From Pseudonocardia sp. N23 (GTDB taxonomy: Bacteria > Actinomycetota > Actinomycetes > Mycobacteriales > Pseudonocardiaceae), in the NCBI RefSeq assembly GCF_002583555.1, contig NZ_BEGX01000020.1:1-64000 (forward strand): a stretch of 64,000 nt of DNA. Direction: 5' to 3'. The notes under the pieces were generated by a model, which had not been told where the DNA came from, did not search any database, and saw nothing but the letters and a program-made list of their open reading frames with translations. The position numbers and the translations under genes are program-made. This document shows positions 27,888-36,876 of this stretch, in pieces; the stretch's first letter is position 1; the number at the start of each line of letters is the position of its first letter.

Positions 27888-27906
27888 CCGGAGCCGAGGA
27901 GTCCCC

Positions 27907-28305
27907 GTGAAGGTCGAATCCCGAATCTTCGAGATCTGCACCGGCTTCTTCTTCGTGGCGGCGATCGTCTACACGATCGTCACCCGTGAAGCCGTCGGCA
28001 TCGCCTGCCTGTTCCTCACCGCCGGCCTGTCGCTGATCATCGGCACGTACTTCAGGTTCGTGTCGCGGCGCCTGGAGACGCGTCCGGAGGACAACCCCGA
28101 CGCCGAGGTGTCCGACGGCGCCGGCGACGTCGGCTTCTTCTCGCCCGGCAGCTACTGGCCCATCGGACTGGCCGGCTCCGCCGCGCTCGTCGGCATCGCG
28201 CTGGCGTTCTTCTACGTGTGGCTGCTCGTCATCGCCGCGGTGCTGCTGCTGTTCACCATCGGTGGCCTCGTGTTCGAGTACCACATCCGCCCCGCGGACC
28301 ACTGA
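27907..28305 (+). CDS. ctaF: Cytochrome c oxidase subunit 4 (actinobacterial CtaF)
   Basis: The 132-residue protein is the small actinobacterial subunit IV of the aa3 oxidase. It has four transmembrane helices in two pairs: FEICTGFFFVAAIVYTIVT and IACLFLTAGLSLIIGTYFRF, then a polar loop with ETRPEDNPDAEVSDGAGDVG, then SYWPIGLAGSAALVGIALAF and WLLVIAAVLLLFTIGGLVFE. This arrangement is the family signature. The GTG start follows GAGGAG, and the gene is surely cotranscribed with ctaC. A 12-bp terminator hairpin lies 18 bases past the stop. Confidence 0.94.
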   Translation: MKVESRIFEICTGFFFVAAIVYTIVTREAVGIACLFLTAGLSLIIGTYFRFVSRRLETRPEDNPDAEVSDGAGDVGFFSPGSYWPIGLAGSAALVGIALAFFYVWLLVIAAVLLLFTIGGLVFEYHIRPADH

Positions 28306-28322
28306 GCTCTGCTGCTTCGCAC

Positions 28323-28351
28323 CGGCCCGGCGCCTTCTCGGCGCCGGGCCG
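28323..28351 (+). terminator. Terminator hairpin after ctaF
   Basis: A perfect 12-bp stem (CGGCCCGGCGCC with its complement) closes a five-base TTCTC loop 18 bases after the ctaF stop. It ends the ctaC-ctaF transcript and also lies downstream of the opposed acyl-CoA dehydrogenase, so it could act in both directions. Confidence 0.8.
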
Positions 28352-28405
28352 CTGTGCGTTCAGGCCCTGGCCGGTCGGCCGTCGCGGTCCGGAACCGGAC
28401 AGTGC

Positions 28406-29563
28406 TCATCCTCGCGCGGCGGCCCCCAGAGCGTCCCGCGCGATGATCACCTGCTGGATCTGGCTCGTTCCCTCGTAGATGCGGAACAGTCGTGCGTCCC
28501 GGTAGAAGCGTTCCACCGCGACCCCACGCATGTAGCCGGCGCCGCCGTGGACCTGTACGGCGCGGTCGGCCACCCGCCCCACCATCTCCGAGCAGAAGTA
28601 CTTGGCCGCCGCCGGGCCCGCGACCTTGTCGGTCCCCGCGTCGAACGCCCGCGCCGCCTCCCGGACCAGCGCCCGGCCCGCGTGCAGGTCGGTCACCGAG
28701 TCGGCGACCATGCCCTGGACCAGCTGGAACGTCGCGATCGACTTCCCGCCCGCCTCCCGGCTCTTCGCGTACTCGACCGTCTCGTGCACCAGGCGCGCCG
28801 CCATCCCGACGCACACCGCCGCGATGTGCACCCGCCCGTGCGCCAGACACCTCGCCGCGATCCGGAAGCCGTTGTCGATCCCCGCGTCGCCGCCGACGAC
28901 CGCGTCCGCCGGGACCCGCACGTCGTCGAGGTGGACGTCGGAGGTCCAGGCCCCGAACTGGCCCATCTTGTGGTCGCGCGGGCCCGTCGACAGGCCCTCG
29001 GTGCCCGCCGGGACCAGGAACGTCGAGATGCCGCGGTTGCCCGGCGCGTCCGGGTTCGTCCGCGCGAACACCATGATCACGTCGGCCACCGGGGCGTTCG
29101 TGATGTAGCGCTTCGACCCGTTGATCACCCAGCCGTCGCCGTCGCGACGCGCTGTGGTCGTGAGCGTCGAGGGGTCCGAACCCGCCTCCGCCTCCGTCAG
29201 CCCGAACGACGCGGTCACCTCGCCCGAGGCCAGCCGCGGCAGCCACGACTTCTTCTGCTGCTCGGTGCCACCCTCCATCAGGACGTGCCCGGCGATGCCG
29301 TTGTTGGTGCCGAACAACGAGCGCAACGCAGGCGTCGTCCAGCCGAGCTCCATCGCCATCTCGACCTCTTGGGCGACCGTCAGCCCCAGCCCGTCGTACT
29401 CCTCGGGGATCGTGAACCCGTAGAGCCCCATGCTCTTGCACTGCTCCACGATCCGGGCGGGGATCGCGTCGTCGGTGTCGATGCTCTCCTCGAGCGGCAC
29501 GACCTCCTCGCGGACGAACTCCCGCACCGAGGCCAGCACATCGTCGAGATCCGAGGCGTCCAC
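28406..29563 (-). CDS. Acyl-CoA dehydrogenase
   Basis: This FAD enzyme catalyses alpha,beta-dehydrogenation of an acyl-CoA in fatty- or branched-chain acid breakdown. The 385-residue chain follows the family order: N-terminal helices with VPLEESIDTDDAIPARIVEQ, the FAD-binding region ASFGLTEAEAGSDPSTLTT near residue 125, and the C-terminal VHGGAGYMRGVAVERFYRDA and IYEGTSQIQQVIIARD, with the probable catalytic base Glu in YEGTS. GTG 29563 is the start with VDASDLDD. The chain-length specificity cannot be told. Nothing around it suggests a dedicated pathway; the electron-transfer flavoprotein is not in the window. Confidence 0.92.
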   Translation of the reverse strand: MDASDLDDVLASVREFVREEVVPLEESIDTDDAIPARIVEQCKSMGLYGFTIPEEYDGLGLTVAQEVEMAMELGWTTPALRSLFGTNNGIAGHVLMEGGTEQQKKSWLPRLASGEVTASFGLTEAEAGSDPSTLTTTARRDGDGWVINGSKRYITNAPVADVIMVFARTNPDAPGNRGISTFLVPAGTEGLSTGPRDHKMGQFGAWTSDVHLDDVRVPADAVVGGDAGIDNGFRIAARCLAHGRVHIAAVCVGMAARLVHETVEYAKSREAGGKSIATFQLVQGMVADSVTDLHAGRALVREAARAFDAGTDKVAGPAAAKYFCSEMVGRVADRAVQVHGGAGYMRGVAVERFYRDARLFRIYEGTSQIQQVIIARDALGAAARG

Positions 29564-29611
29564 GTGAGTTGTTCTAACACCTTTCGCGGGCGGTGGCGGG
29601 GCACGCGGTGC

Positions 29612-30043
29612 TCAGGGGTGCATCCGCGCACCCTTCAGGATCTTGTCGACGGCGTTGCGCGGCCCGTGCACCGCCAGCCCGACGAGGTCGAGGTCCGCGG
29701 CGGCGACGGCCCGGACGGCGGCCCGGTTGTCCGCGTCGTTGCCCGTCGCGAACAGGTCCGCCGTGAACACCGCCAGCGGCATGCTGCGGCCGGCCGCGCG
29801 CTCCCGCGCCGCCGTCAGCACCTCCTTCGAGCCCTGCATCACCAGGATCGGCCGACCCAGCATCGGCAGGTAGGCGGTCCCGTCCGCGTCGGCGTACGGC
29901 TCGCCGACGAGCTCCGGAACCGCCGCCGTGACCGCGCCGGCCAGGAATGCGGTGACGTTGAGCGCCTGCCAGACCTCCAGGTCGTCGCGCAGCAGCACGG
30001 TGACCTTCGTCGGGAAGCGGACCGGGGTCGCGTCGTTCTCCAT
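29612..30043 (-). CDS. DUF2000 family protein
   Basis: The 143-residue protein matches DUF2000: TKVTVLLRDDLEVWQALNVT near the start, then YADADGTAYLPMLGRPILVM, and a C-terminal VGLAVHGPRNAVDKILKGA. The fold is thought to be peptidyl-tRNA-hydrolase-like, but no activity is established. ATG 30043 was chosen since family members begin just before the FPTKVTV strand. It diverges from an AraC-type regulator 49 bases away, an arrangement I recall as common for DUF2000 genes in actinobacteria, which suggests that the regulator controls it. Confidence 0.85.
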   Translation of the reverse strand: MENDATPVRFPTKVTVLLRDDLEVWQALNVTAFLAGAVTAAVPELVGEPYADADGTAYLPMLGRPILVMQGSKEVLTAARERAAGRSMPLAVFTADLFATGNDADNRAAVRAVAAADLDLVGLAVHGPRNAVDKILKGARMHP

Positions 30044-30092
30044 GGCCCCACGCTCGCCGGTCGCGGGCCGGTGCGTCTTGTACGTTTCTGAC

Positions 30093-30893
30093 GTGGGCCT
30101 GCCCGCTCCCAAGACGACGACCGCGTGGCGCCCGGCGGTGCCCGGGGTCACCGAGGTCTTCCACGCGCGGTTCGTCGGCCACAGCTACCCGGCGCACACC
30201 CACGTCGCCTGGACGCTCCTGATCGTCGACGACGGCGCCGTCTGCTACGACCTCGACCGCCACGCCCACGGCGCGCTGCGCTCACAGGCCACCGTGCTGC
30301 CGCCGCACGTCCCCCACGACGGCCGCTCCGCCGGGCCCGGCGGTTTCCGCAAACGCGTGCTCTACCTCGAACCCGACGTCCTCGGGGAGGACCGCATCGG
30401 CGCCGCCGTCGACCGGCCCGCCCTCGACGACCGCCTGCTGCGGCTGCGCATCTCCCAGCTGCATCGGACGCTCGGGACGCCGGGGGAGGAGTTCGCCGCG
30501 CAGAGCCGGCTCACCCTGGTCCGGGACCGGCTCCGCGAGCACCTCACCGGCCGGGCCGGGACGTCCGGCGCCGTCCGCGACCCGGGCCTCGCCGCCCGCC
30601 TGCGCGATCTTCTCGACGCCTCCCTGCCCGTCGGCATCTCCCTCGACGAGGCCGCGGGCATCCTCGGCGCCGCGCCCAGCCATCTCGTGCGCGCCTTCGG
30701 TGCCACCTACGGCCTGCCGCCGCACCGCTACCTGACCGGGCGGCGCATCGACGACGCCCGCCGGCTGCTGCTCGACGGCATGGCTCCCGCCGAGGTCGCC
30801 ACCGCCGCCGGGTTCTACGACCAGGCGCACCTGACCCGGCACTTCCGTCGCATGCTCGGCACGACCCCCGGCCGCTATCGCCGCCGTTCCTGA
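30093..30893 (+). CDS. AraC family transcriptional regulator
   Basis: The 266-residue protein has an N-terminal cupin-type sensing domain ([20 protein letters not shown], with paired histidines near residue 28, and [12 protein letters not shown]) and a C-terminal double helix-turn-helix AraC domain at about residues 165-262, including [20 protein letters not shown] and [20 protein letters not shown]. The GTG at 30093 directly follows TTGTACGTTTCTGAC, which looks promoter-like and suggests a leaderless mRNA. It probably regulates the divergent DUF2000 gene. The inducer is unknown. Confidence 0.9.
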   Translation: MGLPAPKTTTAWRPAVPGVTEVFHARFVGHSYPAHTHVAWTLLIVDDGAVCYDLDRHAHGALRSQATVLPPHVPHDGRSAGPGGFRKRVLYLEPDVLGEDRIGAAVDRPALDDRLLRLRISQLHRTLGTPGEEFAAQSRLTLVRDRLREHLTGRAGTSGAVRDPGLAARLRDLLDASLPVGISLDEAAGILGAAPSHLVRAFGATYGLPPHRYLTGRRIDDARRLLLDGMAPAEVATAAGFYDQAHLTRHFRRMLGTTPGRYRRRS

Positions 30894-31105
30894 CCGGTTC
30901 CCCAGGTGGGGCGACAGGGGGGCCGCGGCGCGCCGGACAGCAGAAGAACCGCGCCGTACTCCTCTCGACGGGCGGAACCCGGGTGTGTGCCGGGTCCGGC
31001 GGCCGTGGTGCGGGTCGACGCCCGGATCACGCCGCGGCCCACGGAACGCACCGAGTCCGGACACCGGACCGCTCGCGGCCGGGTGGACGCCGGTCCCGCA
31101 TCGGG

Positions 31106-31121
31106 CCCGGCGTGTGCCGGG
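31106..31121 (-). terminator. Small hairpin after the O-methyltransferase gene
   Basis: CCCGGC and GCCGGG pair around a GTGT loop, beginning eight bases beyond the O-methyltransferase stop. The stem is short (6 bp) but entirely GC. It is a plausible simple terminator. The remaining 200 bases up to the AraC gene hold nothing I recognise. Confidence 0.4.
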
Positions 31122-31129
31122 GGCGTTCC

Positions 31130-31816
31130 TCAGCCCTCGACGATGCCCAGCACGAAGCCGTCGTAACCCTTGGCGGCCACCGTCTGCACCATCGTCGCCG
31201 AGATCCGCGGATCGGCGGCGAGCGCGTCCGCGAGCCGCCGGGTGCCGAGAACCGCGGGGTCGTCGGCGGTCTCGTCGACGACCCGGCCGCCGCGCACCAC
31301 GTTGTCGACGATCACCAGTGCTCCCGGCCGCGACAGCCGGATCGCGTGATCCAGGTACTCGGCGTTGGAGACCTTGTCGGCGTCGATGAACACCATGTCG
31401 AACGGTCCCCCGACGCCCGGCAACGTCTCCAGCGCCGGACCCAGCACGATCCGCACCCGGTCGCCGACCCCGGCCCGGTCCAGGTTGGCCCTGGCGACGT
31501 CGGCGTGCCTCGGCGAGACCTCGCACGTCACGACCTCGCCGTCGGCCGGCAGCGCCCGGGCCAGCCAGATCGTGCTGTATCCGCCCAGGGTGCCGACCTC
31601 CAGGATGCGCCGCGCCCCCGCCGACCGCGCGAGCAGGTGCAGCAGCTTCCCGAGCGCCGGGGTCACGTCGATCGGGGGCAGACCCGCCTCTGCGTTGGCG
31701 CGCAACGCCGCCGCCAGCGCCTCGTCGTCGCCGACCAACCGCTGCCCGTAGTAGTCGTCGACGCGGCTCCACACCTCGCCGTCGTTGCCGGCGCCGTCGT
31801 TCGTGTCGTCGCTCAT
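31130..31816 (-). CDS. SAM-dependent O-methyltransferase (catechol type)
   Basis: The 228-residue enzyme is of the O-methyltransferase family 3 (CCoAOMT-like). It shows the SAM-binding motif [20 protein letters not shown] near residue 70, [21 protein letters not shown], the metal/SAM aspartate region [20 protein letters not shown] near residue 137 and [14 protein letters not shown]. Such enzymes methylate catechol-type hydroxyls using a divalent cation. ATG 31816 is the start. It diverges from the enoyl-CoA hydratase gene across 30 bases; the two may share a promoter region, but no pathway is evident. Confidence 0.9.
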   Translation of the reverse strand: MSDDTNDGAGNDGEVWSRVDDYYGQRLVGDDEALAAALRANAEAGLPPIDVTPALGKLLHLLARSAGARRILEVGTLGGYSTIWLARALPADGEVVTCEVSPRHADVARANLDRAGVGDRVRIVLGPALETLPGVGGPFDMVFIDADKVSNAEYLDHAIRLSRPGALVIVDNVVRGGRVVDETADDPAVLGTRRLADALAADPRISATMVQTVAAKGYDGFVLGIVEG

Positions 31817-31846
31817 GGACCCACCGTCTCACCTAGGGTGCGATGC

Positions 31847-32650
31847 ATGTCGGATGCTTACGAGCGGTTCACCGCGGTGCGTGTCGACCGCCCCGAGGAC
31901 GCGATCCTGCGGATCACCCTCGACGGGCCGAACCTCAACGCCGTCGGGCACGACGCCCACGGCCAGCTCGCCGACATCTGGCCGGTGATCGACCGCGACG
32001 ACAGCGTCCGCGCCGTCCTCGTCCGCGGCGCGGGAAAGGCGTTCTCCGCGGGCGGTGCGTTCGACATGATCACCGACATGGTGTCGGACCCCGTCGTCCG
32101 CACCCGGGTGATGCGGGAGGCTCGCGACCTGGTCTACAACGTCATCAACTGCTCCAAGCCGGTGGTGTCCGCGATCCACGGACCGGCGGTCGGGGCGGGG
32201 CTCGCCGTGGCGCTGCTCGCCGACATCTCGGTCGCCGGGCGCACCGCGAAGATCGTCGACGGGCACACCCGCCTCGGCGTCGCCGCCGGCGACCACGCCG
32301 TGATCTGCTGGCCCCTGCTGTGCGGAATGGCGAAGGCCAAGTACTACCTCCTGACGTGCGACGCGTTGACCGGTGAGGAGGCCGAGAGGATCGGCCTGGT
32401 GTCGCTGTGTGTGGACGACGACCAGGTGCAGGACAAGGCGATGGAGGTCGCTCGCAAGCTCGTCGTGGGCTCGCCGAGCGCGGTGAGCCTCACGAAGATC
32501 GCCCTCAACAACTGGTACCGCACCGCAGGCCCCGCGTTCGACGCCTCCCTCGCGATGGAGTTCTACGGGTTCGGGCTGCCCGACGTGTCCGAAGGCGTTG
32601 CCGCGCACCGGGAGAAGCGCGCACCGAGGTTCACCGACGAGACTCGCTGA
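31847..32650 (+). CDS. Enoyl-CoA hydratase/isomerase family protein
   Basis: This 267-residue crotonase-fold protein has the oxyanion-hole segments [15 protein letters not shown] near residue 64 and [20 protein letters not shown] near residue 108. The usual catalytic glutamate positions near residues 115-145 are not clearly both present ([19 protein letters not shown] replaces the common EF-LGL-P pattern), so it may be an isomerase, hydrolase or other crotonase rather than a classic hydratase. The ATG codes for MSDAYERF. It starts 30 bases from the divergent O-methyltransferase and ends six bases before an opposed lipoprotein gene. Confidence 0.88.
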   Translation: MSDAYERFTAVRVDRPEDAILRITLDGPNLNAVGHDAHGQLADIWPVIDRDDSVRAVLVRGAGKAFSAGGAFDMITDMVSDPVVRTRVMREARDLVYNVINCSKPVVSAIHGPAVGAGLAVALLADISVAGRTAKIVDGHTRLGVAAGDHAVICWPLLCGMAKAKYYLLTCDALTGEEAERIGLVSLCVDDDQVQDKAMEVARKLVVGSPSAVSLTKIALNNWYRTAGPAFDASLAMEFYGFGLPDVSEGVAAHREKRAPRFTDETR

Positions 32651-32656
32651 CGCCCA

Positions 32657-33286
32657 TCAGAGGTTGCCGACCGCGACCCGCGCGACCGCGACCGCGGCCT
32701 CGCGCGTGCGGGCCTCGGTGCCCAGTCCCTGGAGGGTGACGTCGATCGTCGAGCCGCCGGCCTGCACGAGCACCCCGCCCACGCCCTCGGGCAGGTCGGC
32801 GTCGCTGTAGAAGAACAGCGCGCGCTCGCCCAGCCCGGCGACCTCGTCCCCGGGGACCCCGACCGACCGCCGGGAGGCGGCGGCCTTCGCGTCGAACCGC
32901 GCACCGGGTTCGACGCCGACGCTCAGTCCCGTCCCGCCCGACCGGGCGGCGTCGAACGCGCACACCGACCTGCGCGCGCTCTCGGTGCCCATGCCGCCCG
33001 CCACGCGGAGCCCGGCTGCCGCGTTGATCTCGGCGACGGGGACGAGCGCGCAGGCCTTCTCGGCCCCTGCCGGGCGCACGACGTCGGCCGCGCTGTCCGG
33101 CGTCGACGTCGGACCCGCGACCGGTCCGGTCGTGGGTGCCGTGGTCACCGACGCGGCCGTGGTGCCGGGCCCCGCGGTGCCGCTGCACGCCGCGCCTGCG
33201 AGCAGGACCGGGACGGCGATCAGGACGGCGGTCAGGACGGGGACGAGCCGTGCACGGGACGGGAACCGGACGCTTCGGACAACCAC
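32657..33286 (-). CDS. DUF3558-like lipoprotein
   Basis: The 209-residue precursor has a basic N-terminus, a hydrophobic signal and the lipobox LAGAAC with C34 as the lipidated residue, then a Thr/Pro-rich linker of about 35 residues. The mature domain begins ACALVPVAEINAAAGLRV and contains a second cysteine in RRSVCAFDA, probably disulfide-bonded, as in the DUF3558 family of actinobacterial cell-surface lipoproteins. Function is unknown. GTG 33286 gives a basic MVVRSVRFPSRAR start. It stands convergent with the crotonase gene and 75 bases downstream of the AlkA-like glycosylase gene on the same strand. Confidence 0.75.
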   Translation of the reverse strand: MVVRSVRFPSRARLVPVLTAVLIAVPVLLAGAACSGTAGPGTTAASVTTAPTTGPVAGPTSTPDSAADVVRPAGAEKACALVPVAEINAAAGLRVAGGMGTESARRSVCAFDAARSGGTGLSVGVEPGARFDAKAAASRRSVGVPGDEVAGLGERALFFYSDADLPEGVGGVLVQAGGSTIDVTLQGLGTEARTREAAVAVARVAVGNL

Positions 33287-33361
33287 CCGGCGACCGTAGC
33301 GGTGCGTGGTCGGCCGGGCACGGCGGGTCGGTCGCCGCGACCTCCGTGCGGGCTGCCGGGG

Positions 33362-34258
33362 TCAGGCCGCACGGCCGTTGCGTTCCCCGACGCGGCCCGA
33401 CGCGGCTCGCAGCAGCACCGCCACCCATGTGCGGAACGGGCGCCAGCCCTCCGCGATCCGGACGAGCTGCTCGTCGGTCGCGGGCCCGTCGAGCCCGTAC
33501 CGCGTCCCGACGATCTCGGCGAGGTTCTTCTCGCTGTCGACGACCGCGTCGGCCGCCCCGGTGGAGCGCAGCCGGATCAGCGCCGACGAGAACGGACCGA
33601 TGCCCGGGATCGCCTGCAGCGCCGCATCGGCGTCGGAGGGGTCGGCGTCGCGAAGGCCGGCCACGTCGAACGTTCCGGCGAGCGCGGCGCGGGCGACGCC
33701 GTGCAGCCGCTGCATCTTCAGCTCCGGGATCCCGCGGAACTCCCCGACCTCCAGCACCTGCGCGGGCGTCGGGAACGCCGCGACCTCGTGGCCGGCGACG
33801 TCGAACACCCGGCCGTGCTCACGGGCGAACCGCTCGCGCACCGCGGACGCCTGGCGCCGGCTCCAGCGCAACGACAGCACGCTCCACGCGGCCGCCTCGT
33901 AGGGAGAGTGGAACAGCACCGGCCGCAGACCCGGTGCCGCGGCCAGGACCGGCGCGACGACCGGATCGGCGGCCGCGACCCGTTCGTAGCCGGTGGCGTC
34001 GTGGTCGAGTGAGACGATGCGCGCGACCTGGACCCGCACGGCCTCGACATCACCACCCGGGGGTAGCCCCCAGATCTCACCGACGACGTCGCCGCCCGAC
34101 TCGGTCAACGCCACGCCGACCTGACCGCGCAGGTCGTCGCGGCAGAACGCGAGCCGCATCGTGCCGTCGAAGGTGGACTCGGCGCGATGGCCGAAACCGA
34201 ACAGCGCGGTCTCTGCCAGCGAGAACGCGCCGCGTGGGGTGATGCGGAAGGTGGTCAT
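33362..34258 (-). CDS. HhH-GPD DNA-3-methyladenine glycosylase (AlkA-like)
   Basis: The 298-residue protein has the layout of AlkA-type base-excision enzymes: an N-terminal beta domain, then the helical HhH-GPD domain. LQAIPGIGPFSSALIRLRST near residue 220 is the helix-hairpin-helix, and the aspartate in GAADAVVDSEKNL lies where the catalytic Asp normally sits. WRPFRTWVAVLLRA near the end is also typical. It would excise alkylated bases. ATG 34258 fits the family start (MTTFRITPRGAFSL); the frame remains open upstream but without family similarity. It diverges from a sensor kinase across a 487-base gap. Confidence 0.85.
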   Translation of the reverse strand: MTTFRITPRGAFSLAETALFGFGHRAESTFDGTMRLAFCRDDLRGQVGVALTESGGDVVGEIWGLPPGGDVEAVRVQVARIVSLDHDATGYERVAAADPVVAPVLAAAPGLRPVLFHSPYEAAAWSVLSLRWSRRQASAVRERFAREHGRVFDVAGHEVAAFPTPAQVLEVGEFRGIPELKMQRLHGVARAALAGTFDVAGLRDADPSDADAALQAIPGIGPFSSALIRLRSTGAADAVVDSEKNLAEIVGTRYGLDGPATDEQLVRIAEGWRPFRTWVAVLLRAASGRVGERNGRAA

Positions 34259-34745
34259 GGGCATGAGGATGCGCCCTCGCACCGACGTTTCCGAGCGCGT
34301 CGCCGCCGGCCTCCGGACAACTCGCGCGAACGTCCGGATCCGGGTGCCGACCCGGCGGAATGTGGACAACTCGATGGTGAGCATTGACAACCGATGCCTG
34401 GTCGGCGACCGTCGGAGACCCGCAACGACCGGCCCGCGGGGCAGCGGCCGTGCACGGTGACGACGACGGGGGCGTCACCGCGCGCGACCGCATCCGGCCC
34501 CCGCGGGCCGGATGTTCGGGGCCGAGCGAGTGGTGGCGACGCGGCGGGAACGCCACCCTCCGTGACCGCTCGCGGAGCGATCCGCGATGATCTGCGCGGT
34601 TCCCTCCCGGATCGGCCGTTCGCTTCCCACGCGACGGTGATCGACGGCCGGCCGGGAGGGAACCCTGCGGTTCGGGATGGCCCTACCCTCGTTCCTGCGG
34701 TCCACCGGCTGGGTCCGCACGTCACACGCCGCGAGGGTGGGAGGT
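34259..34745. other. 487-base divergent gap with stacked hairpins, no convincing gene
   Basis: The gap separates the glycosylase and sensor-kinase genes. No frame here looks protein-coding to me. It contains three GC-rich perfect hairpins: 34455-34480 (8-bp stem, CGGTGACG), 34491-34514 (10-bp stem, CATCCGGCCC, CCGC loop) and 34570-34587 (7-bp stem, TCGCGGA). Because both flanking genes read away from the gap, none of these is their terminator. A small RNA or a structured leader of the kinase mRNA is possible; I cannot tell which. Confidence 0.5.
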
Positions 34746-36113
34746 ATGACCGGAACCGCCGTACCGCCCACCTCCGTCCTCGGCCAGGACGGGCCCGCCA
34801 CCGTGCCCGGCCCGGTGGCCGAACGACGCGGTGGGCTCGCCCGCGTCGGGCGCGAGCTGCGCTACCTGATCGGCGGGCTGCCGTTGTCGATCGTGGCTTT
34901 CGTCGTCGCGGTCGCCGGGTTCGCCGCGGGGGTGTCGACGGTCGTCGTCTGGGTAGGCGTGCCCATCCTGGCCGCGACGCTGCGAGCGGCCCGCGGCCTC
35001 GCGCGGGTCGAACGTCGCAGCACCGAGACCGTGCTCGGGCGCCCGTTGCCGCCGCACCACTACCGCACTCCCAGCGGAACCGGCCTCGGCCGGATGGTGT
35101 CGTCGCTGGCGGAACCGCAGTCGTGGCGCGACGTGCTGCACGCGGTCGCGGGGTTCCCCGTCCGGCTCACGTGCTTCGTCGTGGGCGTCGTGTGGGCCGT
35201 CGCGGGGCTCGGCGCGACCCTCGCCCTGACCTGGATGTGGTCGCTGCCCTACGACGCGGAGTTCAGCGGCCTCTACGGCCTGCTGACCGGCAACGACTCG
35301 CGCCTCGTCGACATCGGCATCACCACCGTCGCCGGGATCGTCCTGCTGGTCACGCTTCCCTGGGTGCTGCGGCTGCTCGTCGCCGCCCGCACCGGGCTCG
35401 CCCGCGGCCTGCTCACCAACCAGAGCGCCGCACTGCGCGCCCGCGCCGTCCAGCTCGCCGTGAGTCGTCGCGCCGCGGTCGCCGCCGAGGCGCAGACGTT
35501 GCGCCGGCTCGAACGTGACATCCACGACGGTCCGCAGCAGCGTCTCGTCCGGCTCACGATGGACCTCGAGGCTGTCACCCGGCGCCTCGACGACGACCCC
35601 GCCCGCGCCCGCGTCCTCGTCGCCGAAGCGCTCGAGCAGAGCCGCGAGGCGCTCACCGAGCTGCGTGCCCTCTCCCGCGGCATCGCACCGCCGATCCTCG
35701 CCGACCGCGGTCTCGGCGCCGCACTCGCGGCCGCGGCCGCCCGCAGCCCCGTCGAGGTGTCGCTCGACGTCGCACTGCCCGAGGGACGCAGGCCGGCCGA
35801 CGAGGTCGAGAACACGGCCTACTTCGTCGTCACCGAGGCGCTGACCAACGTCGCCAAGCACTCCGCGGCCGCCCACTGCGCGGTCACGGTGACGGTCGAG
35901 GGCAGCAGGCGCCGCGGCGACGCGCGGGTCGTCGTGACCGTGCAGGACGACGGCGTCGGCGGAGCGCACCTGGGCAAGGGCCACGGGCTGGCGGGGCTGA
36001 GCGACAGACTGTCGGGGGTCGACGGCATGCTCGACCTCAGCAGCCCGCCCGGCGGCCCGACCGTGCTCACGGCCACCATCCCGCTGCTGGAGGACGACGA
36101 GGGGAGCGCCTGA
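34746..36113 (+). CDS. Sensor histidine kinase, NarL/LuxR-class (HisKA_3)
   Basis: The 455-residue kinase has four transmembrane helices in a DUF-type sensor (a pair near residues 45-75, IVAFVVAVAGFAAGVSTVVV, and a pair near 135-225), joined by conserved loops with WRDVLHAVAGFPVRLTCFVV, as in the actinobacterial 'sensor domain' kinases. The dimerisation helix RRLERDIHDGPQQRL carries the phosphorylated H260, and the HATPase domain shows VVTEALTNVAKHS and DDGVGGAHLGKGHGLAGL. The ATG at 34746 lies shortly after a GA-rich ribosome site. The stop is directly followed by the response-regulator start codon, so the two are a cognate pair. The stimulus is unknown. Confidence 0.92.
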   Translation: MTGTAVPPTSVLGQDGPATVPGPVAERRGGLARVGRELRYLIGGLPLSIVAFVVAVAGFAAGVSTVVVWVGVPILAATLRAARGLARVERRSTETVLGRPLPPHHYRTPSGTGLGRMVSSLAEPQSWRDVLHAVAGFPVRLTCFVVGVVWAVAGLGATLALTWMWSLPYDAEFSGLYGLLTGNDSRLVDIGITTVAGIVLLVTLPWVLRLLVAARTGLARGLLTNQSAALRARAVQLAVSRRAAVAAEAQTLRRLERDIHDGPQQRLVRLTMDLEAVTRRLDDDPARARVLVAEALEQSREALTELRALSRGIAPPILADRGLGAALAAAAARSPVEVSLDVALPEGRRPADEVENTAYFVVTEALTNVAKHSAAAHCAVTVTVEGSRRRGDARVVVTVQDDGVGGAHLGKGHGLAGLSDRLSGVDGMLDLSSPPGGPTVLTATIPLLEDDEGSA

Positions 36114-36770
36114 GTGAAGGTCGTGCTGGCCGAGGACTCGCTGCTGCTGCGGGAAGGCCTGGTCCGGCTGCTCGAGGAGGCCGGTGCGGCGGTCGTCGCC
36201 GCGGTGGGCGACGGTACGTCGCTGGTCGAGGCGGTCGTCGAGCACCGGCCCGACGTCGCGGTCGTCGACGTGCGGATGCCGCCGACGTTCACCGACGAAG
36301 GTCTGCGCGCCGCCGTCGAGGTGCGCAGCAAGGTCCCGGCGACGGCGATCCTCGTGCTGTCGCAGTACGTCGAGGAGAGCTACGCGGGGGACCTGCTCGC
36401 CTCGGGCACCGGGGGCGGTCGGGGCGGCGTCGGCTACCTGCTCAAGGACCGGGTGTCGCGCCTGGCCGACCTGTCCGACGCGCTCGACCGGGTCGCCGAC
36501 GGGGGCACCGTGCTCGACCCCGAGGTCGTCTCGGCACTGCTCAGCCGCCGCCGCAGCCGCGACCCGCTCGCCGAGCTCTCGCCCCGCGAGCGCGAGGTAC
36601 TCGGCCTGATGGCCGAAGGACGCACCAACGTCGCGATCGGACGAGCACTCGTGGTAACGCCCGGGGCCGTCGAGAAGCACATCTCGTCGATCTTCGGAAA
36701 GCTCGGACTTCCCCCGTCCGAGGACGACCACCGCCGCGTGAAGGCCGTACTCGCGTGGATGCGCGCCTGA
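36114..36770 (+). CDS. LuxR/NarL family response regulator
   Basis: The 218-residue regulator has a receiver domain at residues 1-120 (VKVVLAEDSLLLREGLVRLL, phospho-acceptor D52 in AVVDVRMPP and lysine in GYLLKDRV) and a C-terminal LuxR DNA-binding domain at about 150-216 (LSPREREVLGLMAEGRTNVA and VEKHISSIFGKLGL). The GTG start touches the kinase stop. A glycine-rich insert, ASGTGGGRGGVGYLL, precedes the conserved lysine. The next gene, a cell-wall hydrolase 107 bases downstream, is a candidate target. Confidence 0.93.
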   Translation: MKVVLAEDSLLLREGLVRLLEEAGAAVVAAVGDGTSLVEAVVEHRPDVAVVDVRMPPTFTDEGLRAAVEVRSKVPATAILVLSQYVEESYAGDLLASGTGGGRGGVGYLLKDRVSRLADLSDALDRVADGGTVLDPEVVSALLSRRRSRDPLAELSPREREVLGLMAEGRTNVAIGRALVVTPGAVEKHISSIFGKLGLPPSEDDHRRVKAVLAWMRA

Positions 36771-36876
36771 CCTCCTTCGAACGGGTGAGAACACCTACCC
36801 CTGTGTGAGGGTGTTGTGGCGACTCCCCGCCGGGCATGCTCGTGCGGGAGAGATCGACCGTTCGGGGGCAGCGGTG

